Both the position numbers and the translations under genes were made by a program. A DNA stretch of 64,000 nt from Mesorhizobium xinjiangense. GTDB taxonomy: Bacteria; Pseudomonadota; Alphaproteobacteria; Rhizobiales; Rhizobiaceae. The DNA lies in NCBI RefSeq assembly GCF_009749525.1, contig NZ_WOAC01000022.1, forward strand, positions 1-64,000, written 5' to 3'. The notes below the pieces were generated by a model. It had not been told where the DNA came from. It saw only the letters and a program-made list of their open reading frames with translations, and did not search any database. This document shows, piece after piece, positions 35,901 to 43,600 of the stretch (position 1 is its first letter; every line of letters begins with the position of its first letter).

Positions 35901-37055
35901 ATGACAGACGAATCGACACCGATCTCGCGCAAGAAATTCCTGGAGGAACTGCGGCGCTATGAGAAAGGCTCCGTCACGCGCCGCCACTTTCTGGGCGTAA
36001 CCGGCCTCGGTACGGCGATGGCCGTCATGTCCGGCGCCATGCCGGGCCTGGTGAGCGGACGCGCACGCGCGCAGGAACTGGGCGATAGGGCCGTGCTGGC
36101 CACCTGGCCCAACTATCACGACCCGGCAAATTTCGATCTCTTCACCGATGAGACCGGCGTTTTCACGCAGGTCAACGTGTTCGGCTCCAACGAGGAAATG
36201 CTGGCCAAGCTGCAGGCCGGCGGCTCGGGCTGGGACGTGTTCGTTCCGACCAACTATACGATCTCGACCTATGTCGAGGCCGATCTGATCGAGCCGCTCG
36301 ACATTTCCAAGCTGCCCAATTACGACGCGAAGGCCTTCCAGGCACGTTTTGCCGATGCCGGGACGATCGACGGTACAGTCTATGCCGTTCCGAAGAATTG
36401 GGGCACGACCGGCATCGCCTCGAACAGCAATCATACCGGTGGTGTCGTCGATAGCTGGAAGAGCTTTTTCGACGGTGCGCGCGACCAGTGGACCGGCCGG
36501 GCCATGGTGCATGACTATCAGTTGACGACCATCGGCAATGCGCTGGTCTATTTCGGCCATTCCTTCAATTCGGTTGCGCCGAATGAATTGGCCGATGCCG
36601 AAAAACTGCTGATCGATGTCAAGCCGCATCTCTTTGCCATCACCTCCGACTATCAGCCGGGAATGCGCAATGGCGATGCCTGGCTTACCATGTGCTGGAC
36701 GGGCGACGGCAAACAGCTCAATTCCGACATGCCGGAAATCGGTTTCGCGCTCGGCAAGGAGGGTGGCGAGATCTGGTCGGACTACTACGCCATTCCGAAG
36801 GACGCGCCGCATCGCGAGGCCGCTTATGCGCTGATCAACTATCTTCTGACACCGGAAGTGAATGCGCGCGAGGCGCTGGCCCACGGCTATCCCGTTGCCG
36901 ATTCCCGCACCAACGCGCTTCTGCCCGAGGAACTCCTGGACGATCCGATCCTCTATCCGGCAGCCGAGCGGCTGAGTGCGCTGGAGTTCGGCGCGGCGGC
37001 GACATTGACCGACCCCAACCGCGCCGAGTTGATGGCCCGCTTCAAGTCGGCCTGA
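35901..37055 (+). CDS. Pot-type ABC transporter substrate-binding protein (PotD-like)
   Basis: The 384-residue protein carries a Tat-type signal (TRRHFLG at 26-32, hydrophobic stretch to about 50, cleavage near ARAQE). The mature part is PotD-like, with GSNEEMLAKLQAGGSGWDV (about 96-114), VPTNYTISTYVEADLIEPLD, VPKNWGTTGIASNS and SDYQPGMRNGDAWLTMCWTGD. The mid-protein aromatic residues are typical of ligand pockets for cationic amines. It lies between the ATPase and permease genes with 27- and 12-base gaps. The ligand is inferred only by family. Confidence 0.9.
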   Translation: MTDESTPISRKKFLEELRRYEKGSVTRRHFLGVTGLGTAMAVMSGAMPGLVSGRARAQELGDRAVLATWPNYHDPANFDLFTDETGVFTQVNVFGSNEEMLAKLQAGGSGWDVFVPTNYTISTYVEADLIEPLDISKLPNYDAKAFQARFADAGTIDGTVYAVPKNWGTTGIASNSNHTGGVVDSWKSFFDGARDQWTGRAMVHDYQLTTIGNALVYFGHSFNSVAPNELADAEKLLIDVKPHLFAITSDYQPGMRNGDAWLTMCWTGDGKQLNSDMPEIGFALGKEGGEIWSDYYAIPKDAPHREAAYALINYLLTPEVNAREALAHGYPVADSRTNALLPEELLDDPILYPAAERLSALEFGAAATLTDPNRAELMARFKSA

Positions 37056-37067
37056 TCGGAGGGGACG

Positions 37068-37925
37068 ATGGCCTTGACGCAGAAACAGACAAGGTGGCTT
37101 CTGCTCACGCCCGCGGGGCTGTGGTATGCGGCGCTGCTGCTTCTGCCGTTGGCCGTCGTCCTCATCTTTTCCTTCGGCGAGCGCAATGCGGTGGGCGGCT
37201 ACGCGCCGGGCTTCACCTTCGAGCAGTATGCCAACCTGCCAGCCCGTTTCGCCGCCTTCCGCAACACGATGACGCTGGCGCCGCTTGGCACGCTGGCGGC
37301 GCTGCTGATCGCTTATCCGCTCGCTTATTTTCTGGCGGTGAAGGTCAGTTCGCGCTGGAAGACCACGCTTCTGGTCCTGGTCATCGTGCCCTTCTGGACG
37401 TCGATCCTGATCCGCTCTTACGCGTGGATATTCCTGCTTGGAGGCAGAGGAATCCCGGCGCTTTTCGATTGGGTCGGCATCGAGGGCGTCAGGCTGATCA
37501 ACACGCCTTTCGCGGTGCTGATCGGAATTGTCTACGGCTACCTGCCGCTGATGGTCTTCCCGATCTATGTGGCGCTTGAAAAGCTCGACAAGCAGCTCCT
37601 GGAGGCCGCCGCCGATCTCGGCACGCCACCCTGGCGCAGCTTCCTGCAGATCACCTTGCCGCTGTCCATGCCCGGCGTCCTGACCGGCACCATGCTCGTC
37701 TTCATCCTCCTGATGGGCGAATTCCTGATCCCCGCGATCCTCGGCGGCGGCAAGGTGTTCTTCGTCGGCAACGCTTTGGTCGATCTGTTCCTTCAATCGC
37801 GCAACTGGGCCTTCGGCTCGGCGGTGGCCGTCGCGCTTGTGGTCATCATGCTGATCGTCGTGACGCTTTACGGCCGTCTCGCCCGCCGGTTCTCCGTTGG
37901 CCGCGATGATGTCGGCCTGATGTGA
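37068..37925 (+). CDS. Pot-type ABC transporter permease (PotB-like)
   Basis: The 285-residue inner-membrane permease has about six helices and the EAA-type loop EAAADLGTPPWRSFLQITLPLSMPG-like segment (about 178-200) that docks onto the ATPase. The first helix follows QTRWLLLTPAGLW. It forms the heterodimeric channel with the next gene product. AGGGGAC upstream supports the ATG at 37068. Confidence 0.91.
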   Translation: MALTQKQTRWLLLTPAGLWYAALLLLPLAVVLIFSFGERNAVGGYAPGFTFEQYANLPARFAAFRNTMTLAPLGTLAALLIAYPLAYFLAVKVSSRWKTTLLVLVIVPFWTSILIRSYAWIFLLGGRGIPALFDWVGIEGVRLINTPFAVLIGIVYGYLPLMVFPIYVALEKLDKQLLEAAADLGTPPWRSFLQITLPLSMPGVLTGTMLVFILLMGEFLIPAILGGGKVFFVGNALVDLFLQSRNWAFGSAVAVALVVIMLIVVTLYGRLARRFSVGRDDVGLM

Positions 37926-37932
37926 GGAAGCC

Positions 37933-38736
37933 ATGAGACTTTACGCGACGGCCGTCTATCTGTTCCTCTATCTGCCCATCGGCATCATCGCGCTTTTCTC
38001 GCTGTCGGCGGGACGCTCGGCAACGCAGCTGCAGGGCATTTCCATCAAGTGGTATGGCCGCGCGCTGAACAATCCGTTCGTGATGGAAGCGCTCTGGACC
38101 TCGGTGAAAGTCGCCTTCGTCTCGGCGGTCCTGGCTTCCGTCGTCGGCACCATGGCGGCCCTTGCGCTGACGGGCATGAAGGGGCGGTTGCGGGCCGGCT
38201 TCGACCTGATGGTGCATGTGGCCGTGATGATCCCCGGCATCGTCATAGGCATCGCCACGCTGATCGCGCTGGTCTCCGTCTTCGACATTGTGAACCCGTG
38301 GCTCGAGGCCGCAAGCGGCTACCGGCTCTCAATGGGTTTTGGCTCGCTGGTGGCGGCACATGGCCTTTTCACCATGTCGCTGGTGGTTCTCATCGTACGC
38401 GGGCGTATGGAAGCACTGGACCGCGCCTTGATCGAGGCGTCGAACGATCTGGGCGCCGGCTCGCTCGCCACCTTCCGGCAGGTCACGCTGCCTCTGATCG
38501 CGCCCGCGATCCTCGCAGGCTTCCTGCTCAGCTTCACCTTCAGCTTCGATGATTTCATCATCGCCTTTTTCGTCGCCGGCTCGGAAACGACGCTGCCCAT
38601 CTATGTCTTCTCATCGATCCGGCGCGGCGTGACGCCGGAGATCAATGCGATCGGCACGATGGTGATGGTGGCCTCGCTGGGGCTTCTGATCGTAGCGCAA
38701 TTGATGCTGCGCCGTGGAGACGCACGGCGGCAATAG
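37933..38736 (+). CDS. Pot-type ABC transporter permease (PotC-like)
   Basis: The 267-residue second permease has six helices, a PotC-like start (LYATAVYLFLYLPIGIIALF) and the ATPase-docking loop IEASNDLGAGSLATFRQVTL (about 165-185). The segment FTFSFDDFIIAFFVAG is a PotC hallmark. It begins seven bases after the PotB-like gene and is followed by the SDR gene after 21 bases, so the operon probably continues into that gene. Confidence 0.91.
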   Translation: MRLYATAVYLFLYLPIGIIALFSLSAGRSATQLQGISIKWYGRALNNPFVMEALWTSVKVAFVSAVLASVVGTMAALALTGMKGRLRAGFDLMVHVAVMIPGIVIGIATLIALVSVFDIVNPWLEAASGYRLSMGFGSLVAAHGLFTMSLVVLIVRGRMEALDRALIEASNDLGAGSLATFRQVTLPLIAPAILAGFLLSFTFSFDDFIIAFFVAGSETTLPIYVFSSIRRGVTPEINAIGTMVMVASLGLLIVAQLMLRRGDARRQ

Positions 38737-38757
38737 ATTTCAACCAAGGAGAACAGA

Positions 38758-39513
38758 ATGCTTCAGGGACGCGTCGCATTGGTGACGGGTGCAGGGTCAG
38801 GAATTGGACGTGCGGGCGCCATGGCCATGGCGCGCGAAGGCGCCGATGTGATCGTGACCGATCTGCGCGCCGAACTCGCCGAAAGCACCGCAGAGCATAT
38901 CCAAGCCGCTGGTGGCAAGGCTGAGGCCCGGGCGCTGGACATGCGCGACGACGCCGCGATCGAAGCCGAGGTCGGCCGGATCGTTGAGAAAAAGGGACGG
39001 GTCGACGTGGTTCACAGCCATGCCGGCATCCAGATCGCGGGCAAGCTGGAGGACGTGTCCGCCAGCGACATGGATGCGGCCTGGGCGCTGAATGTGCGGG
39101 CGCATTTCGTGCTGTCTCGTGCCGTGGTCGCCCCGATGCGCAAGCAGGGCGGCGGGTCCGTCATCATCACCGCGTCCAATTCAGGATGCCAATATGATCG
39201 CGGCATGATCTCCTACGCCACCACGAAGCACGCTGCCGTCGCCATGGTCCGCCAGATGGCGGCTGACTATGCGCGCGAGAACATCCGTTTCAACGCGCTC
39301 TGTCCCGGCTTCGTGGACACCCCCTTCAATACCGGTTTCGAAAAGCAGATGGGCGGCCGCGCGGCATTGGAGCACTATGTTTCGGAGGCCATCCCCATGG
39401 GGCGCTGGGCAAGCGTGGAGGAGATTGCCGAAGGCATTCTCTATCTCGCCTCCGATCGCTCGAGTTTCGTGACCGGCCTGGCGCTGGTCATCGATGGCGG
39501 GGAGATTCTCTAG
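38758..39513 (+). CDS. SDR-family oxidoreductase of the Pot-type ABC operon
   Basis: The 251-residue classical SDR has TGAGSGIG (10-17), Asp at the end of beta-2 (VTDLR, NAD-preferring), catalytic Ser140 and Tyr153-x3-Lys157 (YATTK), and a normal C-terminal GLALVIDGGEIL. The usual NNAG motif reads HSHAG (86-90), which is uncommon but keeps the small Ala-Gly pair. The gene ends the transporter operon, so it probably acts on the imported compound or a product. The substrate is not recognisable. It is followed by the palindromic region 39513-39611. Confidence 0.88.
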   Translation: MLQGRVALVTGAGSGIGRAGAMAMAREGADVIVTDLRAELAESTAEHIQAAGGKAEARALDMRDDAAIEAEVGRIVEKKGRVDVVHSHAGIQIAGKLEDVSASDMDAAWALNVRAHFVLSRAVVAPMRKQGGGSVIITASNSGCQYDRGMISYATTKHAAVAMVRQMAADYARENIRFNALCPGFVDTPFNTGFEKQMGGRAALEHYVSEAIPMGRWASVEEIAEGILYLASDRSSFVTGLALVIDGGEIL

Positions 39514-39611
39514 CGCGCATTCGCTTCAAACGGAAACGTTTGAAGCAAAGATATGCGCGCCAGGTCAATATGCTGGAACATGTGCCTTTCACTCAAACGA
39601 TTCCGTTTGAG
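39513..39611. repeat. two related palindromes between convergent genes
   Basis: The gap between two convergent SDR genes holds two hairpins built on the same motif, TCAAACG-N4-CGTTTGA. The first has 10-base arms GCTTCAAACG (39523-39532) and CGTTTGAAGC (39537-39546) around GAAA, enclosed by an outer pair GCGCGCAT (39513-39520) and ATGCGCGC (39553-39560). The second has 8-base arms CTCAAACG (39592-39599) and CGTTTGAG (39604-39611) around ATTC. They probably act as a bidirectional terminator, although no long T-run follows. A repeated protein-binding site is the alternative. Confidence 0.7.
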
Positions 39612-39622
39612 CGGGACATCTT

Positions 39623-40351
39623 CTAGATCTGCAGGCTGCCGACGCTGGCACCGCCGCAGACATAGAGTGTCTGGCCGGTGACGAAGCCGGATTTCGGATC
39701 GGCGAAGAACATGAAGGCGTTGGTGACGTCTTCGACCTCGCCCAGACGGCCGACGGGAATGCGGCTTGCAAGCTCCGCCTCCTGCTGGCTGCCCTTTGGA
39801 ATGATGCCCCAGAAGTTGTCGGTCAGGATCGGGCCGGGCGCCACGACATTGACGGTGATCTGGTGCGGCGCCAATTCCAGCGCCCATGTGCGCGCCATGC
39901 CGACCATGCCGGCCTTCGAAGCGCCATAGGCGGTTCGGGTTTTCGCGCCAAGTGCCGCACGCGAGCCGTTGAAGATGACGCGGCCGAAGCGCCGTTCCTT
40001 CATCGCCGGCAGGAAGGCCTGCAGGAGGGTGAGCGCAGACCCCAGATGCAGTTGCGCCAGGCCGGTTATGTCGTCGGGTTTGGCGTCCTCGATCAGGTTT
40101 GGCCAGATCAGGCCGGCATTCTGCACGAAATGCGTGACCTGATGGGTGGCCGCGATCTCCTTTGCCGCCTGGCTGACGGCGTCCGCGTCGAGCAGGTCGG
40201 CCTCCACCGAGCTCAGCCGCTCGTGCGAAAAGTCTGGTGCGCGGCGGGCGACGGAGACGACGCGGTAGCCATCGGCGAGCATGCGCTTCGCTAGATCGGC
40301 GCCGATGCCCTTGTTGCCGCCGGTGATGACGGCGGTGAAGTCCTGGCTCAT
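39623..40351 (-). CDS. SDR-family oxidoreductase of the aromatic-acid cluster
   Basis: The 242-residue short-chain dehydrogenase has the cofactor motif TGGNKGIG (10-17), QNAG, a catalytic Ser in FNGSRAALG and the YGASK pair. The ATG at 40351 overlaps the cyclase stop by one base. It is the last gene of the leftward Rieske operon. A dehydrogenase would be needed to oxidise the dihydrodiol or a hydroxyacyl-CoA made by the other enzymes. Which of these it does is not visible. Confidence 0.87.
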   Translation of the reverse strand: MSQDFTAVITGGNKGIGADLAKRMLADGYRVVSVARRAPDFSHERLSSVEADLLDADAVSQAAKEIAATHQVTHFVQNAGLIWPNLIEDAKPDDITGLAQLHLGSALTLLQAFLPAMKERRFGRVIFNGSRAALGAKTRTAYGASKAGMVGMARTWALELAPHQITVNVVAPGPILTDNFWGIIPKGSQQEAELASRIPVGRLGEVEDVTNAFMFFADPKSGFVTGQTLYVCGGASVGSLQI

Positions 40352-41160
40352 CACTGCCCTCCTTCCCGCGCGACGAGCGCGATGACGCGCAAGGGGCTGC
40401 CCGTGCCTTTCTTGATCTTCAGCGGCGTAGCAATCAGCATCGCGCCTGTCGGCGGCAGGCGATCGAGATTGTTGAGGCATTGCAGTCCGTAGCGGCCCGC
40501 GCCGTGCAGGAAGAAATGGGCCGGGTAGGGGGGCGTGTAATGCGCGCCCTGGCCGGCGTCGGTGCCGACCGTCTCCGTTCCGAAGCCGCGAATGCCGCGC
40601 TTGTTGACGAGCAGTTTCATCGCGTCGGGCGTCGGTCCCGGCGAATGGGGGCCGTCCTCGCGCATGTTGAGATAATCCGCACCGCGCCGTTTCGACCAGT
40701 CGGTGCGCATCAGCACCCAACTTGCTTCCGGAATGCGCCCGTGCTTGGCCTCCCACGCCTCGATGATCTCCGGCGTCAGCTCGAAATCCTCATCGGCCTT
40801 CGAACCGTCCGAGCAGTCGATGACGCAGACCGGCCCGATGAAACGGTCGGCCGGGATCTCGTCGACATTGCCGTTGGGGATGTCGCGGCCCGAGATCCAG
40901 TGCGAGGGCGCGTCGAAATGCGTGCCGGTGTGCTCGCAGCAGGTGAAATTGTGCCATTTCCACGCCGGCCCGCGATGGTCGTAGGCAGAGATTTCCTCCA
41001 TGCGGAAGCGCGCGCACTGGCCGAACTCCGGCGGCAGCACGATGACCGGGAAATCCTGGTCGAGCGTGTGGGTGAGGTCGATGACCTCGATCGCTTCGCT
41101 TGCGAGCGCTGTCGCCAGGTCGCCGAGAAGGGCGGCGGGGTTCGGTGCCTGAACGGTCAT
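40351..41160 (-). CDS. cyclase-family metal hydrolase (kynurenine-formamidase-like)
   Basis: The 269-residue protein belongs to the cyclase/KynB family. The metal-binding signature HTGTHFDAPSH (77-87) is complete, with further family features DLTHTLDQDFPV (28-39) and HFFLHGAGRYGLQCL near the C terminus. Relatives hydrolyse N-formylkynurenine, isatin or other cyclic or formylated amides, opening oxidised indole rings. In this cluster it could open a lactam or lactone formed after ring oxygenation. It overlaps the DUF35-SDR gene by four bases upstream and the SDR gene by one base downstream. Confidence 0.88.
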   Translation of the reverse strand: MTVQAPNPAALLGDLATALASEAIEVIDLTHTLDQDFPVIVLPPEFGQCARFRMEEISAYDHRGPAWKWHNFTCCEHTGTHFDAPSHWISGRDIPNGNVDEIPADRFIGPVCVIDCSDGSKADEDFELTPEIIEAWEAKHGRIPEASWVLMRTDWSKRRGADYLNMREDGPHSPGPTPDAMKLLVNKRGIRGFGTETVGTDAGQGAHYTPPYPAHFFLHGAGRYGLQCLNNLDRLPPTGAMLIATPLKIKKGTGSPLRVIALVAREGGQ

Positions 41161-42416
41161 GTTTCGCCTCCACCGGCTTCGGTCATTTCGCGTTCGAGGA
41201 TTTTCGCCCCGGCGCGCCATTTCTCGATCAGGTCCTTTGCCACGTCACCGACAAAGACATCTTCGAGCCCATCCTTCAGCCCTGCAATGATTGCCCTGGC
41301 GAGTGCAGCCGGCGCCACCTTGGGCGGCGGCAGCGGCTGGTGCCAGGCATCCTCGGTCGGCCCGGTATAGACGTTCATGACGCGCACGCCGCCCGGCCGC
41401 ATTTCGGCGCGCAGGCACTGCGACAGCGAATAGGCGGCGGCATTGGAGGCGGAAAAGGCGCCGAAGGCGGGCATGTTGGAATAGGCGTAGACCGACAGGA
41501 TGTTGACCCAGGCGGTCGCACTGCTCTGGCCGTCGGCACCGCGCCCGCGCATGGCCGGGCCGAAGGCCTGGGCAAGACGCATGAGGCCGAGGAAATTCAC
41601 CTCCATCTCGTCGCGGGCAAAGACTGTATCCCCGCGGTCCATGATGCCGCCGGGGCGCACGAAGCGGGCATTGTTGACCAGGATGTCGGTCTTGCCGCCG
41701 ATCTCGCCGGCAAGTTCGTTCACCGATTGCGTGTCGGTGACGTCGAGCGGCAGGATCTCGACATTCGGGATAGCGGCGAGTGCGGCGCGGTGCGGATAGG
41801 CCCGCCAGCTTTCCGCCTCGCCGACAAAGATGATCGACGCCTGCGCATCCGAAAAGGCCTTGGCCAGTGCCACGGCATTCTCGCTTCGGGCGTCCGTGAT
41901 CAGCACGCGGCGGTATTTCGGGTCGCAGCTCATTTCGCGCAATTGCGGGTCGTCTTCCATGGCGGGGGTTTCCTCGCTCGGCAGAGCGAAGAAGACGCCC
42001 TGGCCGGATTTGTCGAGCCGGTTGACGATGCGCACCGTGCCGCCGCGTTCGACGTCGCCATGCACGTGGCACATGATCGACGGGCCGGCGTCGAGCTTCA
42101 CCGTGCCGATGCGCCACGGCGTGCGCTCTCGGAAATAGACGTTTGTGCTGGTGCGCACCGTTGTCTCGGCCATCAGGCGGCCGGCCGGCGAAACGTCCTT
42201 CCAGGGAAGGTCCACCGAAAGGCAGGCGGCGCAGGCGTCGCGCGGCGGATATTGGATCGCGCCGCATTCACCGCAGACCTGCAGCATGAAGCGGCCCTCG
42301 GCTGCGGCTGCGGCAAGGCCGAGTGCGGCGCGGCTGCGCAGTTCCGACGGCCGCGTGGGCACGCGCGTGCGCTTTTGCGGGTCCTTCTTCGGCGGCGGGA
42401 CGATCGGCGTCGTCAT
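41157..42416 (-). CDS. DUF35 (Zn-ribbon/OB-fold) domain fused to a degenerate SDR domain
   Basis: The 419-residue protein has a DUF35 part (about 40-150) with zinc cysteines 48, 51, 62 and 65 (CGECG, CAAC) and an OB-fold typical of acyl-CoA-associated partners of thiolase-like enzymes. The rest (about 168-400) is an SDR fold that lacks the usual active residues. The Gly-rich motif is TDARSENA (174-181), NNAG is NNAR (248-251), and the Tyr-x3-Lys pair is Phe321 and Asn325 (FSASN). It may be a structural or substrate-binding pseudo-dehydrogenase. The ATG at 42416 overlaps the thiolase-like gene by four bases, which suggests a complex. The fusion looks genuine, as no stop or frame change lies between the parts. 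Confidence 0.87.
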   Translation of the reverse strand: MTTPIVPPPKKDPQKRTRVPTRPSELRSRAALGLAAAAAEGRFMLQVCGECGAIQYPPRDACAACLSVDLPWKDVSPAGRLMAETTVRTSTNVYFRERTPWRIGTVKLDAGPSIMCHVHGDVERGGTVRIVNRLDKSGQGVFFALPSEETPAMEDDPQLREMSCDPKYRRVLITDARSENAVALAKAFSDAQASIIFVGEAESWRAYPHRAALAAIPNVEILPLDVTDTQSVNELAGEIGGKTDILVNNARFVRPGGIMDRGDTVFARDEMEVNFLGLMRLAQAFGPAMRGRGADGQSSATAWVNILSVYAYSNMPAFGAFSASNAAAYSLSQCLRAEMRPGGVRVMNVYTGPTEDAWHQPLPPPKVAPAALARAIIAGLKDGLEDVFVGDVAKDLIEKWRAGAKILEREMTEAGGGET

Positions 42417-43600
42417 TGGGCATCTCCCGAAATGATGGTTGCCCCGGAGCACACCCCGCGGTCGAAATTGATCATGCCGAAACCGGAGACCATGGCGGTC
42501 GTCGCGTCCTTCACCTGCGTCGGCCCGGCGGTGCCTGTCACCTGGCGGATGGCCTCGACCAGTCCGATGAAACCGCCGGCCGCACCGGCCTGGCCGGCCG
42601 AGAGCTGGCCGCCGGAGACATTGTGCGGAAAGTCGCCTGCAATCGTCAGGTCATGGGCGCGCACGAATTCGGGTCCTTCGCCCTTCTTGCAGAAGCCAAG
42701 ATCCTCCAGTTGCATCATCGAGATGACCGGATAGTCGTCATAGGTCTGCAGCAGGTCGATGTCGTCGGGCTTCGCGTCAGCCATAGCGTAGAGCTCGTCG
42801 ATATCCATCGCCCACCCGCCGCGCATCTGGATCGGATCGTCGGGAAAGGCGTTGTGGCGCTCGATGGTGGAGCGGATGCGGGCGAAAGGAATGCCGGCGG
42901 CGCGGGCGTCCACTTCGCGCATGACGAGGAAGGCTTCCGCGCCGCTCACCGGCATCACGCAGTCGAAGAGCGCGATCGGATCGGAGATCATGCGCGCACC
43001 CATATATTGATCGAGCGTCAGCGGCGTCTTCATGATCGCGTGCGGATTCTTCAGCGCATTGTCGCGCTGGGCAACGCAGATGCGGCCGAAATCCTCGCGC
43101 CTGGCGCCATATGCATTCATGTAATGGTCGGTCAAAAGCGCGAAGCAGGCATTGGGGCCGCCCGCGCCGTATGGGTAGGAAGCGTCCTGGGCGAACCGGC
43201 TGAAGCTCGACAGCATGCGGCGGAAACTGTCGACATGGTTGGTGTCGCCGGAAACGCAGGCGACGATGTCGGCGTCGCCCGCCTGCACGGCGCGCGCCGC
43301 CCGGCGCACCGCCGCAACGCCGCTGGCGCCGCCCATCGGGATATGGTCGAGCCAGCGCGGCGTCAGACCCAGATGCTGCGTCAGGCCGACGGCCGTGTCG
43401 GGAAACAGCGTGAAGCTCGAAACGGAGAAGCCGTCGAGATCACGCGGTGCCACACCGGCCGCCTTCAGCGTCTGCCTCAGCGCGCGCGCGATCCACCAAT
43501 GCGCGGTTTCCTTCGAAAAGCGCTGATAGGGTACGGTGACGGGCGCGGCCAGCACGATGCCGTCATAGCCGAGGCGGCGGGAGGAGGATGAGCGCGCCAC
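42413..43600 (-). CDS. thiolase-like protein lacking canonical catalytic residues (SCP2/Ltp2-like)
   Basis: The 395-residue protein has a thiolase fold of the lipid-transfer/SCP2 branch: DGFSVSSFTLFPD, GDADIVACVSGD, YGARREDFGRICV, DCVMPVSGAEAFLV, HNVSGGQLSAGQAGAAGG and a C-terminal GVCSGATII. The nucleophile motif C-x-S-G reads GASG (91-94), so the Cys is Gly. The usual GHP near the C terminus reads GQA. Such proteins paired with DUF35 partners can be retro-aldolases rather than thiolases, as known for Ltp2 of steroid degradation. The start is GTG 43600, overlapping the ligase stop by one base. It likely cleaves a carbon-carbon bond of a CoA ester; the exact reaction is inferred. Confidence 0.87.
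   Translation of the reverse strand: MARSSSSRRLGYDGIVLAAPVTVPYQRFSKETAHWWIARALRQTLKAAGVAPRDLDGFSVSSFTLFPDTAVGLTQHLGLTPRWLDHIPMGGASGVAAVRRAARAVQAGDADIVACVSGDTNHVDSFRRMLSSFSRFAQDASYPYGAGGPNACFALLTDHYMNAYGARREDFGRICVAQRDNALKNPHAIMKTPLTLDQYMGARMISDPIALFDCVMPVSGAEAFLVMREVDARAAGIPFARIRSTIERHNAFPDDPIQMRGGWAMDIDELYAMADAKPDDIDLLQTYDDYPVISMMQLEDLGFCKKGEGPEFVRAHDLTIAGDFPHNVSGGQLSAGQAGAAGGFIGLVEAIRQVTGTAGPTQVKDATTAMVSGFGMINFDRGVCSGATIISGDAQ

Noticed and set aside
34674-37934. A 1086-codon open frame antisense to the Pot-type ABC genes
   Set aside because: It mirrors three well-recognised genes on the other strand, has low-complexity Arg/His/Asp-rich content and no known domain; it is a high-GC shadow frame.
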